Below are positions 13,864-20,306 of a DNA stretch of 20,306 bases, piece after piece. Every line of letters begins with the position of its first letter. The stretch's first letter is position 1. The stretch comes from an uncultured Holophagaceae bacterium (GTDB lineage Bacteria; Acidobacteriota; Holophagae; Holophagales; Holophagaceae), in NCBI GenBank assembly GCA_903890595.1, contig CAITBU010000135.1, forward strand, positions 1 to 20,306. The letters are read 5' to 3'. A program made the position numbers and the translations under genes. A model generated the notes under the pieces. The model was not told where the DNA came from. It saw only the letters and a program-made list of their open reading frames with translations, and did not search any database.

Positions 13864-13998
13864 ATGAAGCGTACCTTTCAGCCCAACAACCGTCGCCGCG
13901 CCAAGACCCACGGGTTCCTGAGCCGCATGAAGACCAAGAACGGCCGCCTGGTGCTCAAGCGCCGGCGCGCGAAGGGCCGCCACGTCCTGGCGCTCTAG
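13864..13998 (+). CDS. rpmH: Ribosomal protein bL34
   Basis: 44-residue basic protein of the 50S subunit. MKRTFQPNNRRR followed by KTHGFLSRM and a C-terminal Arg/Lys run is the family pattern at its usual length. The frame is open from 13783, but the ATG at 13864 has GAGGTG at 5 nt spacing and gives the conserved N-terminus. It is the first gene of the rightward arm and lies 22 nt before rnpA, the standard pairing. A G+C-rich inverted repeat in its leader (13832-13844) may fold in the mRNA. Confidence 0.97.
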   Translation: MKRTFQPNNRRRAKTHGFLSRMKTKNGRLVLKRRRAKGRHVLAL

Positions 13999-14020
13999 AA
14001 CGCCGGCCGGGCTTCGCCCC

Positions 14021-14389
14021 GTGATCTTCAAGGGCCGATTCCGCACGGTCCGCCACAAGGACCACGCGGTTCCCGCACCCCTGCCCCGGCCCCTGCTGGG
14101 GCATTCGTCGTGTCTGGACATCCGTGCCTGGCCGCACCCCGGCGCAGGGGGTCCCCTATTGCTGGTGACGTCGCCCAAAAAATCGGGTCCCGCTGTTCAG
14201 CGCAATGGGTTCCGCCGCAGGGTGCGCATGGCCTTCCTGGCGGGGCTGGATCCGGTCCAGGGCCATCCTTGGGTGGTGTGGATCCGCCCCAGCCGGACAG
14301 CGCCGCCCCTTGAGCGCATCCGCATCCAGGACATCGCAACCCAGCTGCAACTGGCCCTCCGCCGACTACCCACCCTGGATACCCCATGA
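14021..14389 (+). CDS. rnpA: Ribonuclease P protein component, divergent
   Basis: Protein partner of the catalytic RNase P RNA in tRNA 5'-end maturation. 122 residues from a GTG at 14021. The overall arrangement fits RnpA: an aromatic/basic start (FKGRFRTVRHKDHAV), a strand leading to SPKKSGPAVQRNGFRRRVR, then a long C-terminal helix. The hallmark RNR motif is RNG here (61-63) and the N-terminal half is Pro-rich and weakly similar, so assignment leans on gene order between rpmH and yidC. No clear Shine-Dalgarno precedes it; a small GGGC-TTC-GCCC hairpin stands there, suggesting translational coupling to rpmH. Its TGA overlaps the yidC ATG by 4 nt. yidD, often between rnpA and yidC, is missing. 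Confidence 0.85.
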   Translation: MIFKGRFRTVRHKDHAVPAPLPRPLLGHSSCLDIRAWPHPGAGGPLLLVTSPKKSGPAVQRNGFRRRVRMAFLAGLDPVQGHPWVVWIRPSRTAPPLERIRIQDIATQLQLALRRLPTLDTP

Positions 14390-15927
14390 ACAATCGGAAT
14401 GTCATCTACTTCGTCATCGGCAGCATGATCCTGCTGGGCGGCCAGTTCTGGCTTTCCTCGCGGTATCCGAAGGCCACGCCGGCGGCTGAGGCGCAAGCCA
14501 CCACCCCCGCCCAAGCGAAGCCCGCCACACCTGCGCCCACCTCGTCGCCCGCCCCCGGGGTCGCCCCGGCCGCCACGGCGAATGTCGCCAACAACACAGC
14601 CACCCACAACCTCTCCTCCCGCGAGCTGACCCTCACCTGGCAGGTCGCCACCGGCGCCCTCAAACAGGCCGTCTGGCGGGCTGATGGCACCCGCTTCTTC
14701 CCCGCCGCTTTCCCGGGCCTGGCTGCCACCCGTGGCGCCGGCTTTGAGACGGTGCGCGAGGAGCGTGGCTCCACTGGGGTCACTGTGATCTTCGAGAACG
14801 CCGCTGGGGAGCGCCTGAGCTACCTCGTGCCTGATGAGGGCCATGTTCTCAAGGTCGAAGCCAGCTCGCCTTCCAATGCGGCCCTCCTGTTGGTTGCGAA
14901 CCCTGGTTCCGAGGATCCCGTCAAGCACCTGGGCCGGGTCTTCACCCTCCCAGAGAAGGGCATCGAAGCTGTGGCCTGGACTGACATGCTGAATGACCCG
15001 TTCTTCAGCTTCCTGGGCTCCAAGCGCAAGGTTCTGCCCCCCACGGCCGAGCGCCTAGGCCTGGATGCGGGCCTGGGCAAGGACGACAAGACCCCCCAAA
15101 ATCACTACTTTGCTGCTCTTTGGAAGCTGCCCCGCCCCGCTGCAGCTGATGCCGCGGGCTTCCTGCTCGTGCCCCAGGGTGGCGCCAGCACGGCCTCGCT
15201 CTACCTGGGCCCCAAGCAGGATGGACCTCTGCTCGCCTTCGAGAAGCCCTTCACCCAGGTCATCGACTACGGCTTCTTTGGCGCCGTGGCCCAGGGGTTG
15301 TTCTGGATCCTGAAGAAGATCCACGCTCTGGTGGGCAACTGGGGCTGGGCCATCGTGATCTTCACGATCGTCATCCGCCTGGCCACCTGGCACCTGAACA
15401 CCAAGCAGACCATCTCCATGCTCCGCATGAAGGACTTCGAGCCGCACCAGAAGGCCCTCCAGGCCAAGTACGAGAAGTTCGGCAACGACATGACCAAGAA
15501 GGCCGAGATGAACAAGGAGCTCATGGAGCTCTACAAGAAGAACGGGCATAACCCCATGGGCGGCTGCCTGCCCATGCTGCTGCAGATGCCCATCTTCCTG
15601 GCCCTCTGGTCCATGCTCAACGCCGTCTTCGAGCTGCGCCAGGCCCCCTTCTTTGGCTGGATCACCGACCTGTCCGGCAAGGACCCCTACTACATCTACC
15701 CCGTGCTCATGGGCGCCTCCATGTTCGCCCAGCAGTACGTGACGCCCGCGGTGGGGGACCCCGCCCAGCGCAAGATGATGCTGGTGCTCATGCCGGTCAT
15801 GATGACCTTCATGTTCGCCTCGAGCCCCGCTGGGCTTACGATCTACTACTTCGTCTTCAACATGATCGGCCTGGGTCAGACCTGGTGGATCATGCGGTCC
15901 TACCAGCCCGAACCCATCAAGCTCTAG
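14386..15927 (+). CDS. yidC: Membrane protein insertase YidC/Oxa1
   Basis: Inserts proteins into the inner membrane, alone or with SecYEG. 513 residues. An N-terminal membrane segment (about 6-25) is followed by a Pro/Ala-rich linker (to about 70) and a large periplasmic domain (about 80-285), the layout of gram-negative YidC. The Oxa1 core begins near residue 315. Its hydrophilic-groove Arg331 is in VIRLATWHLNTKQ, with a cytoplasmic Lys-rich loop and NPMGGCLPMLLQMPIF after it. Later membrane segments include the YYFVFNMIGLGQTWWIM region. The C-terminus is short, without a long basic tail. It overlaps rnpA by 4 nt and is followed by jag 10 nt later, so the three are likely translated from one mRNA. 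Confidence 0.97.
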   Translation: MNNRNVIYFVIGSMILLGGQFWLSSRYPKATPAAEAQATTPAQAKPATPAPTSSPAPGVAPAATANVANNTATHNLSSRELTLTWQVATGALKQAVWRADGTRFFPAAFPGLAATRGAGFETVREERGSTGVTVIFENAAGERLSYLVPDEGHVLKVEASSPSNAALLLVANPGSEDPVKHLGRVFTLPEKGIEAVAWTDMLNDPFFSFLGSKRKVLPPTAERLGLDAGLGKDDKTPQNHYFAALWKLPRPAAADAAGFLLVPQGGASTASLYLGPKQDGPLLAFEKPFTQVIDYGFFGAVAQGLFWILKKIHALVGNWGWAIVIFTIVIRLATWHLNTKQTISMLRMKDFEPHQKALQAKYEKFGNDMTKKAEMNKELMELYKKNGHNPMGGCLPMLLQMPIFLALWSMLNAVFELRQAPFFGWITDLSGKDPYYIYPVLMGASMFAQQYVTPAVGDPAQRKMMLVLMPVMMTFMFASSPAGLTIYYFVFNMIGLGQTWWIMRSYQPEPIKL

Positions 15928-15937
15928 GAGGCCCGCC

Positions 15938-16402
15938 ATGCGCAGAAGCGGCGCCAGTCTGGAATCCGTGCCCGAGCTCATCGCCCGCTGGGGGGCCCAC
16001 CTGGGCCTCGCCGTGGAGGCGAAGTTCGTCCCCTCCGGCGACGAGGAGGCCTTCCCCAACCGCGTGCTGGTGGGGGGCGCCGACGCCGCCCTGCTGGGTG
16101 CCAACCGGGGCGCCGCCCTGGATGCGCTCCAGTTCCTGGTCCACGAGGCCCAGGGCGAGCGGGAGGACCTGAAGTTGGCCTACCTGGATGTGCGGGGCGC
16201 CCGCCTCTTCCGGATGCAGGAGGTCATGGCCATGGGCCTCTTTGCCGCCCAGAAGGCCCGGGAGCTGGGTAGCCATACCTTGGGGGCTCTGAGCGCCCGG
16301 GAACGCCGCTGGGTGCATCTGGTGGTCAGCCGCGAAGAGGGCCTGGGCACTGAGAGCGAGGGTGTCGGCACCTTCAAGCCGGTGAAGGTCTTCCGGAAGT
16401 AG
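15938..16402 (+). CDS. jag: Jag/KhpB-like RNA-binding protein (KH-R3H)
   Basis: 154 residues. A KH-like domain spans about 12-72, ending in GANRGAALDALQFLV, where the usual G-K-R-G loop is changed to G-A-N-R-G. An R3H domain follows, with Arg123 and His127 in LSARERRWVHL, then the ESEGVGTFKPVKVF tail typical of Jag. The N-terminal Jag_N domain found in longer relatives is absent. Family members bind RNA, and their gene regularly follows yidC. A strong AGGAGG (15926-15931) overlaps the yidC stop and sits 6 nt before the ATG. Confidence 0.9.
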   Translation: MRRSGASLESVPELIARWGAHLGLAVEAKFVPSGDEEAFPNRVLVGGADAALLGANRGAALDALQFLVHEAQGEREDLKLAYLDVRGARLFRMQEVMAMGLFAAQKARELGSHTLGALSARERRWVHLVVSREEGLGTESEGVGTFKPVKVFRK

Positions 16403-16411
16403 ACTGGGCGG

Positions 16412-17719
16412 GTGAGTCTCCTCCCTGATCCCATCTGTGCCCCGGCCACCCCGCTGTTTCCCTCGGCGGTGGCCGTGGTGCGGGTGTCGGGCCCCGGCCT
16501 CCAGTCCGTGCTGGCGCCCCTACTGCACCTGCCCGCACCCCGCCGGGCGGAGGTGCGGACCCTGCACTGGGGCGGGTTCCAGGAGAAGGCCCTGGTGCTT
16601 TTCTTTGCGGCCCCCGCCAGCTACACCGGGGAGGACTTGGTGGAGCTCCAGGTCCACGGCAACCCCCTCCTGGTGCGCCGCCTCCTGGCCCACCTGGGCA
16701 GCCTGGGGGTGCGCCCGGCCGAACCCGGTGAGTTCACCCGGCGGGCCATCCTGAACGGCAAGCAGGGACTGCTGGAGGCTGAGGCCCTGGGCGACCTGGT
16801 GGCTGCCGAGACCGATACCCAACTGCGCTTGGCCCAGGCCCGGGCCGGGGCCCAGCCAGCGTGGATCCACGAGGCCCGCCGGCTCCTCACGCCCTGGATG
16901 GCCCGGGCCGAGGCCGTGGTGGACTACGGTGAAGAAGAAGGTATTGCGTTGAATTTAGACGAGTTAAAAATAGAGCTATCGGGCCTGTGCACCCGGTTCC
17001 ACGTGGAACAGGGCCGCTGCCGAGCCGCCCGCCACCTGCGGGACGGCATCCGCCTGGCCCTGGTGGGTCGCCCCAATGCTGGGAAGAGCGTCCTCTTTAA
17101 CGCCCTGGCCGGCGAGGACCGGGCCATCGTCACTGACACCCCGGGCACCACCCGGGACGTTCTGGAGGTCCGCTGTGAGTGGCGGGGCCTGCCCCTGCGC
17201 CTCTTTGATACGGCGGGGGTGCGGGCGACCCAGGACCCCCTGGAGTCCCTGGGCATCGCCCGGGTGGCGCCGGTCCTGGAGGCTGCCGATCTGGTGCTGC
17301 ACCTGCTCCCGACGCAGGACGCAGGACTGGACCCTGCCCTGGCCGCAGCCCTGAGCCCCTTTGTAGGCAAGGTCCTGGAGATCAGGACCTTCGGCGATCT
17401 AGGCACGGCCCCCGGAACCGTGATTTCGGCCCTGACGGGGGACCTGGATGCCCTGGAAGTGGCCCTGCGGGAGCGCCTGCTGGGGGGCCTGGCCCCCGAC
17501 GCCTGCTTCGGCGCCCTGGCCACCGAGCGCCAGTCCGCCCTCCTGGATGACCTCGTCCGGCAGGTGGAGCTGTTGTTGGGATTGGATGCCGGCTGTCCCC
17601 CCGAGCTGCCGGCCTCGCTCCTTCAGGGGGTCTGGGCCCTGCTGGCCCGCCTGACAGGAGAAGACCGGACGGAGACAGCCCTGGACGCCCTCTTCCAAGG
17701 GTTCTGCCTCGGGAAGTAG
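16412..17719 (+). CDS. mnmE: tRNA modification GTPase MnmE
   Basis: With MnmG it modifies uridine-34 in the wobble position of several tRNAs. 435 residues from a GTG at 16412, 9 nt after the jag stop; this start gives the normal short lead-in to VAVVRVSG. The folate-binding N-domain shows GEFTRRAILNGKQGLLEAEAL. In the G domain, P-loop GRPNAGKS (Lys225), TPGTTRD and FDTAG are intact, but the G4 motif NKxD is replaced by TFGD in VLEIRTFGDL. The C-terminus FCLGK is the catalytic C-x-G-K end. A parS site is embedded at 16995-17010. The usual partner mnmG does not follow; gatB does. Confidence 0.95.
   Translation: MSLLPDPICAPATPLFPSAVAVVRVSGPGLQSVLAPLLHLPAPRRAEVRTLHWGGFQEKALVLFFAAPASYTGEDLVELQVHGNPLLVRRLLAHLGSLGVRPAEPGEFTRRAILNGKQGLLEAEALGDLVAAETDTQLRLAQARAGAQPAWIHEARRLLTPWMARAEAVVDYGEEEGIALNLDELKIELSGLCTRFHVEQGRCRAARHLRDGIRLALVGRPNAGKSVLFNALAGEDRAIVTDTPGTTRDVLEVRCEWRGLPLRLFDTAGVRATQDPLESLGIARVAPVLEAADLVLHLLPTQDAGLDPALAAALSPFVGKVLEIRTFGDLGTAPGTVISALTGDLDALEVALRERLLGGLAPDACFGALATERQSALLDDLVRQVELLLGLDAGCPPELPASLLQGVWALLARLTGEDRTETALDALFQGFCLGK
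16995..17010. promoter_or_regulatory. parS: parS centromere site inside mnmE
   Basis: GGTTCCACGTGGAACA, the same 16-mer as at 8267-8282 and 15/16 to the consensus. It encodes Arg-Phe-His-Val-Glu-Gln of MnmE. An A+T-rich stretch (16931-16980, about one-third G+C) lies directly before it. Confidence 0.87.
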
Positions 17720-17752
17720 GCTGGGTCGAAGTAGACTGGCTCGGGAGGCGGG

Positions 17753-19213
17753 ATGCGGCCAGGCTTTGAGGCAGTGATCGGGTTGGAGGTCCATGTTCAG
17801 CTGCGGACCCAGTCCAAGATGTTCTGCCCCTGTCGCAACACTGCCGGGGCACCACCAAACACACTCACCTGCCCCGTCTGTCTGGGGCTGCCAGGCGCTC
17901 TGCCAGTCCTCAATGCCGAAGCCGTCCGCATGGCCCTGGCCCTGGGTCTGGCCACCGAGGCCCGCCTCCAGCCCCGCAGCACCTTCTACCGCAAGCAGTA
18001 CTTCTACCCAGACCTGCCCAAGGGCTACCAGATCACCCAGGGCCCCGTGGCCATCGTGGAGGAGGGACAGCTCCACATCCCTGGGGACCCCGCCGTGCGC
18101 GGCGACGACCGCCCGGTGCGGATCCGCCTGGAGCGGGCCCACCTGGAGGAGGACGCCGGCAAGAGCCAGCACGACCCCAGCGGGAACACCAGCGTGGTGG
18201 ACCTCAATCGGGCCGGCGTGCCCCTGCTCGAAATGGTCGGTGCGCCCGACCTGCGCAGCGCCCAGGAGGCCTCGGACTGCATGAAGGCCCTGCACCGCTT
18301 GGTGGTGGCGCTGGGCATCTGTGAGGGCAACCTGGAGGAGGGCAACTTCCGCTGCGACGCCAATGTGAGTGTGCGGAAAACAGGGGACCCAGTCCTGGGT
18401 ACACGCGTGGAAGTGAAGAATCTAAACTCGTTCCGATTTTTGCGGCAGGCGCTTGAGTTTGAAATTGAGCGACAGATTGCTGTCCTTGAAGCGGGCGGCA
18501 AGGTGGGGATGGAGACCCGGGGTTGGGACGCCGAGGCTGGCGAGACGCGCCTCCAGCGCTCCAAGGAAGCAGCCATGGACTACCGCTACTTCCCAGAGCC
18601 AGACCTGCCGGTGCTGACGGTGGACCCTGCCGAGGTGGAAGCCGTCCGGGCCACCCTGCCCGAGCTGCCGGAGCAGCGCATCCAGCGCTGGCGGACCGCC
18701 TTCGGCCTGGGCCTGGACGAGGCCCAGACCCTGGCTCAGAGCCCAGCCTTCGCCGACTACTTCGAGCGCCTGAGCCGCCTCAGTGGGACGGGGCGCGGGG
18801 CCGCCGCCTGGATGCTGGGCGAGGTGAGCCGCACGCTGAACCTCCAGGGCCTGGGCATCGAGGCCTTCCCCTTGGCGCCCGAGGTCCTCGCGGGCCTGGT
18901 GCGCCTGGTGGAGGCCCGGACCCTCTCCTTCGGCGCTGCCAAGGACCAGGTGTTCCCCGCCCTGCTGGCGGGCGAGGGCGATGCGGAGGCCGTGGTGGCC
19001 CGGCTGGGCCTGGCTCAGGTGAGTGACCGGGAGGCCATCGTCGCCCTGGTGGCGCAGGTTCTGGAGGCCCATCCGGGACCCGTGGCGCAGGTTCGGGCTG
19101 GCAAGGACAGCCTCCGGGGCTTCCTGGTGGGGCAGGTCCTCAAGGCTGGCGGCGGGCGCCTGGATGCCAAGGTGGTGCAGGAAGTCCTGCTGGAGACCCT
19201 GGCCCGGAGCTGA
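17753..19213 (+). CDS. gatB: Asp/Glu-tRNA(Asn/Gln) amidotransferase subunit B
   Basis: Kinase/tRNA-binding subunit of GatCAB, which turns misacylated Glu-tRNA(Gln) or Asp-tRNA(Asn) into the correct amide form. 486 residues, normal length. The N-terminal cradle begins EAVIGLEVHVQL; the zinc ligands Cys25, Cys27, Cys40 and Cys43 (CPC and CPVC) are present, as are YPDLPKGYQI, HLEEDAGKS and the signature DYRYFPEPDLP (276-286). A YqeY-like helical tail covers roughly 340-486. GGGAGG lies 4 nt before the ATG. gatA and gatC are not adjacent, so the complex is encoded at split loci. A TAGACTGG just upstream resembles a -10 element. Confidence 0.97.
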   Translation: MRPGFEAVIGLEVHVQLRTQSKMFCPCRNTAGAPPNTLTCPVCLGLPGALPVLNAEAVRMALALGLATEARLQPRSTFYRKQYFYPDLPKGYQITQGPVAIVEEGQLHIPGDPAVRGDDRPVRIRLERAHLEEDAGKSQHDPSGNTSVVDLNRAGVPLLEMVGAPDLRSAQEASDCMKALHRLVVALGICEGNLEEGNFRCDANVSVRKTGDPVLGTRVEVKNLNSFRFLRQALEFEIERQIAVLEAGGKVGMETRGWDAEAGETRLQRSKEAAMDYRYFPEPDLPVLTVDPAEVEAVRATLPELPEQRIQRWRTAFGLGLDEAQTLAQSPAFADYFERLSRLSGTGRGAAAWMLGEVSRTLNLQGLGIEAFPLAPEVLAGLVRLVEARTLSFGAAKDQVFPALLAGEGDAEAVVARLGLAQVSDREAIVALVAQVLEAHPGPVAQVRAGKDSLRGFLVGQVLKAGGGRLDAKVVQEVLLETLARS

Positions 19214-19234
19214 ATCCGGCCCCATGCTGGGGAC

Positions 19235-19519
19235 ATGACCCACGAGATCCCCTCCGCCCTGCAGGCCTACCACCCCGGAGTGGCGCACATCTGCCAAGGG
19301 TGCGGCTGTTCGGTGGTGGACGCGGTCATCACCGAGGGCGAACCCTTCCACTGCCTGAGCTGCCGGGGCCTGGTGGCGCCGCCCGAGGACGAGTTGACCC
19401 GCGCTGCGCTGGAGGATGTGCCCCCCCAGGAGGCCGAGGGTGGACCGACGATGTGGCGTCTGGTCGCCATCCTAACCTTCGCCGTGGGGGCCCTGGCCTT
19501 CGTGTTCTGGCGGCGCTAA
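19235..19519 (+). CDS. Small zinc-ribbon protein with C-terminal membrane anchor
   Basis: Not assigned to a named family. 94 residues. Cys20 and Cys23 (with Cys25) and Cys40 and Cys43 form two C-x2-C knuckles that probably bind one zinc. An acidic linker (about 50-70) leads to a single hydrophobic segment (about 74-91), ended by Trp-Arg-Arg. This suggests a tail-anchored protein with its zinc domain in the cytoplasm. It lies 21 nt after gatB and may share its transcript, but CCCCATGCTGGGGAC just before its start recurs upstream of the next gene and could be promoter-related. No function is proposed. Confidence 0.75.
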   Translation: MTHEIPSALQAYHPGVAHICQGCGCSVVDAVITEGEPFHCLSCRGLVAPPEDELTRAALEDVPPQEAEGGPTMWRLVAILTFAVGALAFVFWRR

Positions 19520-19553
19520 GCCCTTCGATGCGTTGCTGAGGCGGTCCTGGGCG

Positions 19554-19582
19554 ATGACCCGGGCCGTCGGAACCCCTATGCT
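19554..19582 (+). promoter_or_regulatory. Possible promoter of the PLP enzyme gene
   Basis: ATGACC (19554-19559) and TATGCT (19577-19582), 17 nt apart, each match the sigma-70 hexamers at four of six bases. Transcription would start about 11 nt before the ATG, still just ahead of the GGAG ribosome-binding site (19590-19593). Confidence 0.4.
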
Positions 19583-19599
19583 GGGGACTGGAGCTGACC

Positions 19600-20306
19600 A
19601 TGCCCAGACCTTGGGGACCCACCACCACCGCCATCCACGCCGGGAAGCACTTCAACACCACCCGGGCCGTGACCACCCCCATCTTCCAGACCTCGGTCTT
19701 TCAGCTCATGGAAAACCACGAGGGGGCCCAGTTCTCCGCCAGCGTCGAGCCGCCGGCCTTCTACACCCGCTGGGGGAACCCCAACAGCAGCGAGGTGGAA
19801 GCTGTGCTGGCAGACTTGGAGGGCGCCGAGCGCGCCCTGGTGACCGCCTCGGGCATGGCGGCCTTCGCCCTGGTCTTCGAGGCCTTCCTCCACGCCGGGG
19901 ATCACATCGTGGCCCCTGCGGCCATCTATCTGGGGACAGAGCAGCTTATTCGCCGCTGGGAGGCCGAGCGGGGCCTCCAGGTGACCTGGATCCAGAACAC
20001 GCTGGACCTGGACGAGTGGGCCGCTGCCATTCGCCCAGAGACCCGGCTGCTTTGGGTGGAGACACCCTCCAACCCCACCCTGGCCCTGACAGACCTGGCT
20101 GGGGTGGCGAACCTCGGCAAGAAGCACGGCATCCGCACTGCGGCCGACAACACCTTTCCCAGCCCCATCCACACCCGGCCCCTGGACCTCGGCATCGACC
20201 TGAGTGTGGCCTCAGCCACCAAGTACCTGGCGGGCCACTCGGATGTGGTGGCCGGCGTCATCGCGGGCTCAGAGGCGGACATCGTCGCGTGCTGGCACCT
20301 GACCAA
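19600..20306 (+). CDS. Cys/Met-metabolism PLP-dependent enzyme, 3'-truncated by window edge
   Basis: Trans-sulfuration family member (cystathionine gamma-synthase, cystathionine lyase, methionine gamma-lyase or O-acetylhomoserine sulfhydrylase). 235 residues are visible before the window ends. The N-terminus TTAIHAGKHFNTTRAVTTPIFQTSVF is typical. YTRWGNPNSSEVE corresponds to the SRYGNPT block, with Trp for the usual Tyr. TASGMAAF is the cofactor phosphate-binding segment, DNTF holds the ring-contacting Asp, and Lys208 in SATKYLAGHSD is the Schiff-base lysine. The ATG at 19600 has GGAG at 6 nt spacing. Which reaction it runs cannot be told from this fragment. It stands 80 nt after the zinc-ribbon gene. 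Confidence 0.9.
   Translation, partial: MPRPWGPTTTAIHAGKHFNTTRAVTTPIFQTSVFQLMENHEGAQFSASVEPPAFYTRWGNPNSSEVEAVLADLEGAERALVTASGMAAFALVFEAFLHAGDHIVAPAAIYLGTEQLIRRWEAERGLQVTWIQNTLDLDEWAAAIRPETRLLWVETPSNPTLALTDLAGVANLGKKHGIRTAADNTFPSPIHTRPLDLGIDLSVASATKYLAGHSDVVAGVIAGSEADIVACWHLT

Noticed and set aside
14001..14020. GGGC-TTC-GCCC hairpin as an rpmH terminator
   Set aside because: Too short, no T-run, and rnpA starts immediately after; coupling is more likely.
15055..16104. 349-codon minus-strand open frame, rich in His and Glu
   Set aside because: Antisense shadow of yidC and jag with no recognisable domain.
18422..19351. 309-codon minus-strand open frame
   Set aside because: Antisense shadow of gatB; low-complexity composition.
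1..20306. tRNA, rRNA, CRISPR, insertion sequence or prophage content
   Set aside because: No cloverleaf-like sequence, spaced direct repeats, transposase or phage genes were seen on either strand.

Overview
The window is a G+C-rich (roughly two-thirds by eye), densely coding stretch of a bacterial chromosome around the replication-initiation gene cluster. The organism is a diderm: YidC has the large periplasmic domain. The overall flavour (high G+C, a eukaryote-type PurB, a NapG-like ferredoxin) would suit Acidobacteriota of the Holophaga/Geothrix type, but that placement is an inference of modest confidence. I see no mobile elements, CRISPR arrays, tRNA or rRNA genes, and no gene-free stretch over 300 bases.

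Layout. Positions 1-735 hold the 3' part of lipA (+), which meets a four-cluster NapG/MauM-like ferredoxin (-) stop codon to stop codon. Upstream of the ferredoxin, on the same strand, is a cysteine-free relative of aspartate-semialdehyde dehydrogenase, and then purB (-). glyA (+) diverges from purB and ends in a strong Rho-independent terminator. A small gamma-glutamylcyclotransferase-like gene (+) follows and converges on gyrA. From about 13.66 kb down to 5.58 kb the minus strand carries dnaA-dnaN-gyrB-gyrA. From 13.86 kb rightward the plus strand carries rpmH-rnpA-yidC-jag-mnmE-gatB, a small tail-anchored zinc-ribbon protein, and the 5' part of a Cys/Met-metabolism PLP enzyme that runs off the window end.

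How it works together. The two arms diverge at dnaA/rpmH, so most genes run away from that point, as expected around an origin. The 215-bp dnaA-dnaN spacer carries four same-strand TGTGGA cores, one of them a perfect DnaA box (TGTGGATAA), next to an A+T-rich stretch; it is my candidate for oriC. Two near-perfect ParB sites (parS; 15/16 to TGTTCCACGTGGAACA) flank it at about 4 and 5 kb: one in the gyrB-gyrA spacer and one inside mnmE. A weaker third site lies inside the cyclotransferase gene. The window therefore looks like the origin-plus-centromere region of the chromosome, although parAB and mnmG are not next to mnmE here.

The most interesting signals are the parS set (both coding copies read Phe-His-Val-Glu in the same frame), the gyrB-gyrA spacer with two strong hairpins around a parS, the altered DNA-recognition motif of DnaA (HHSTV for DHTTV), a eukaryote-type adenylosuccinate lyase, and an MnmE whose guanine-specificity motif is degenerate. 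I found no wholly new multi-gene system.
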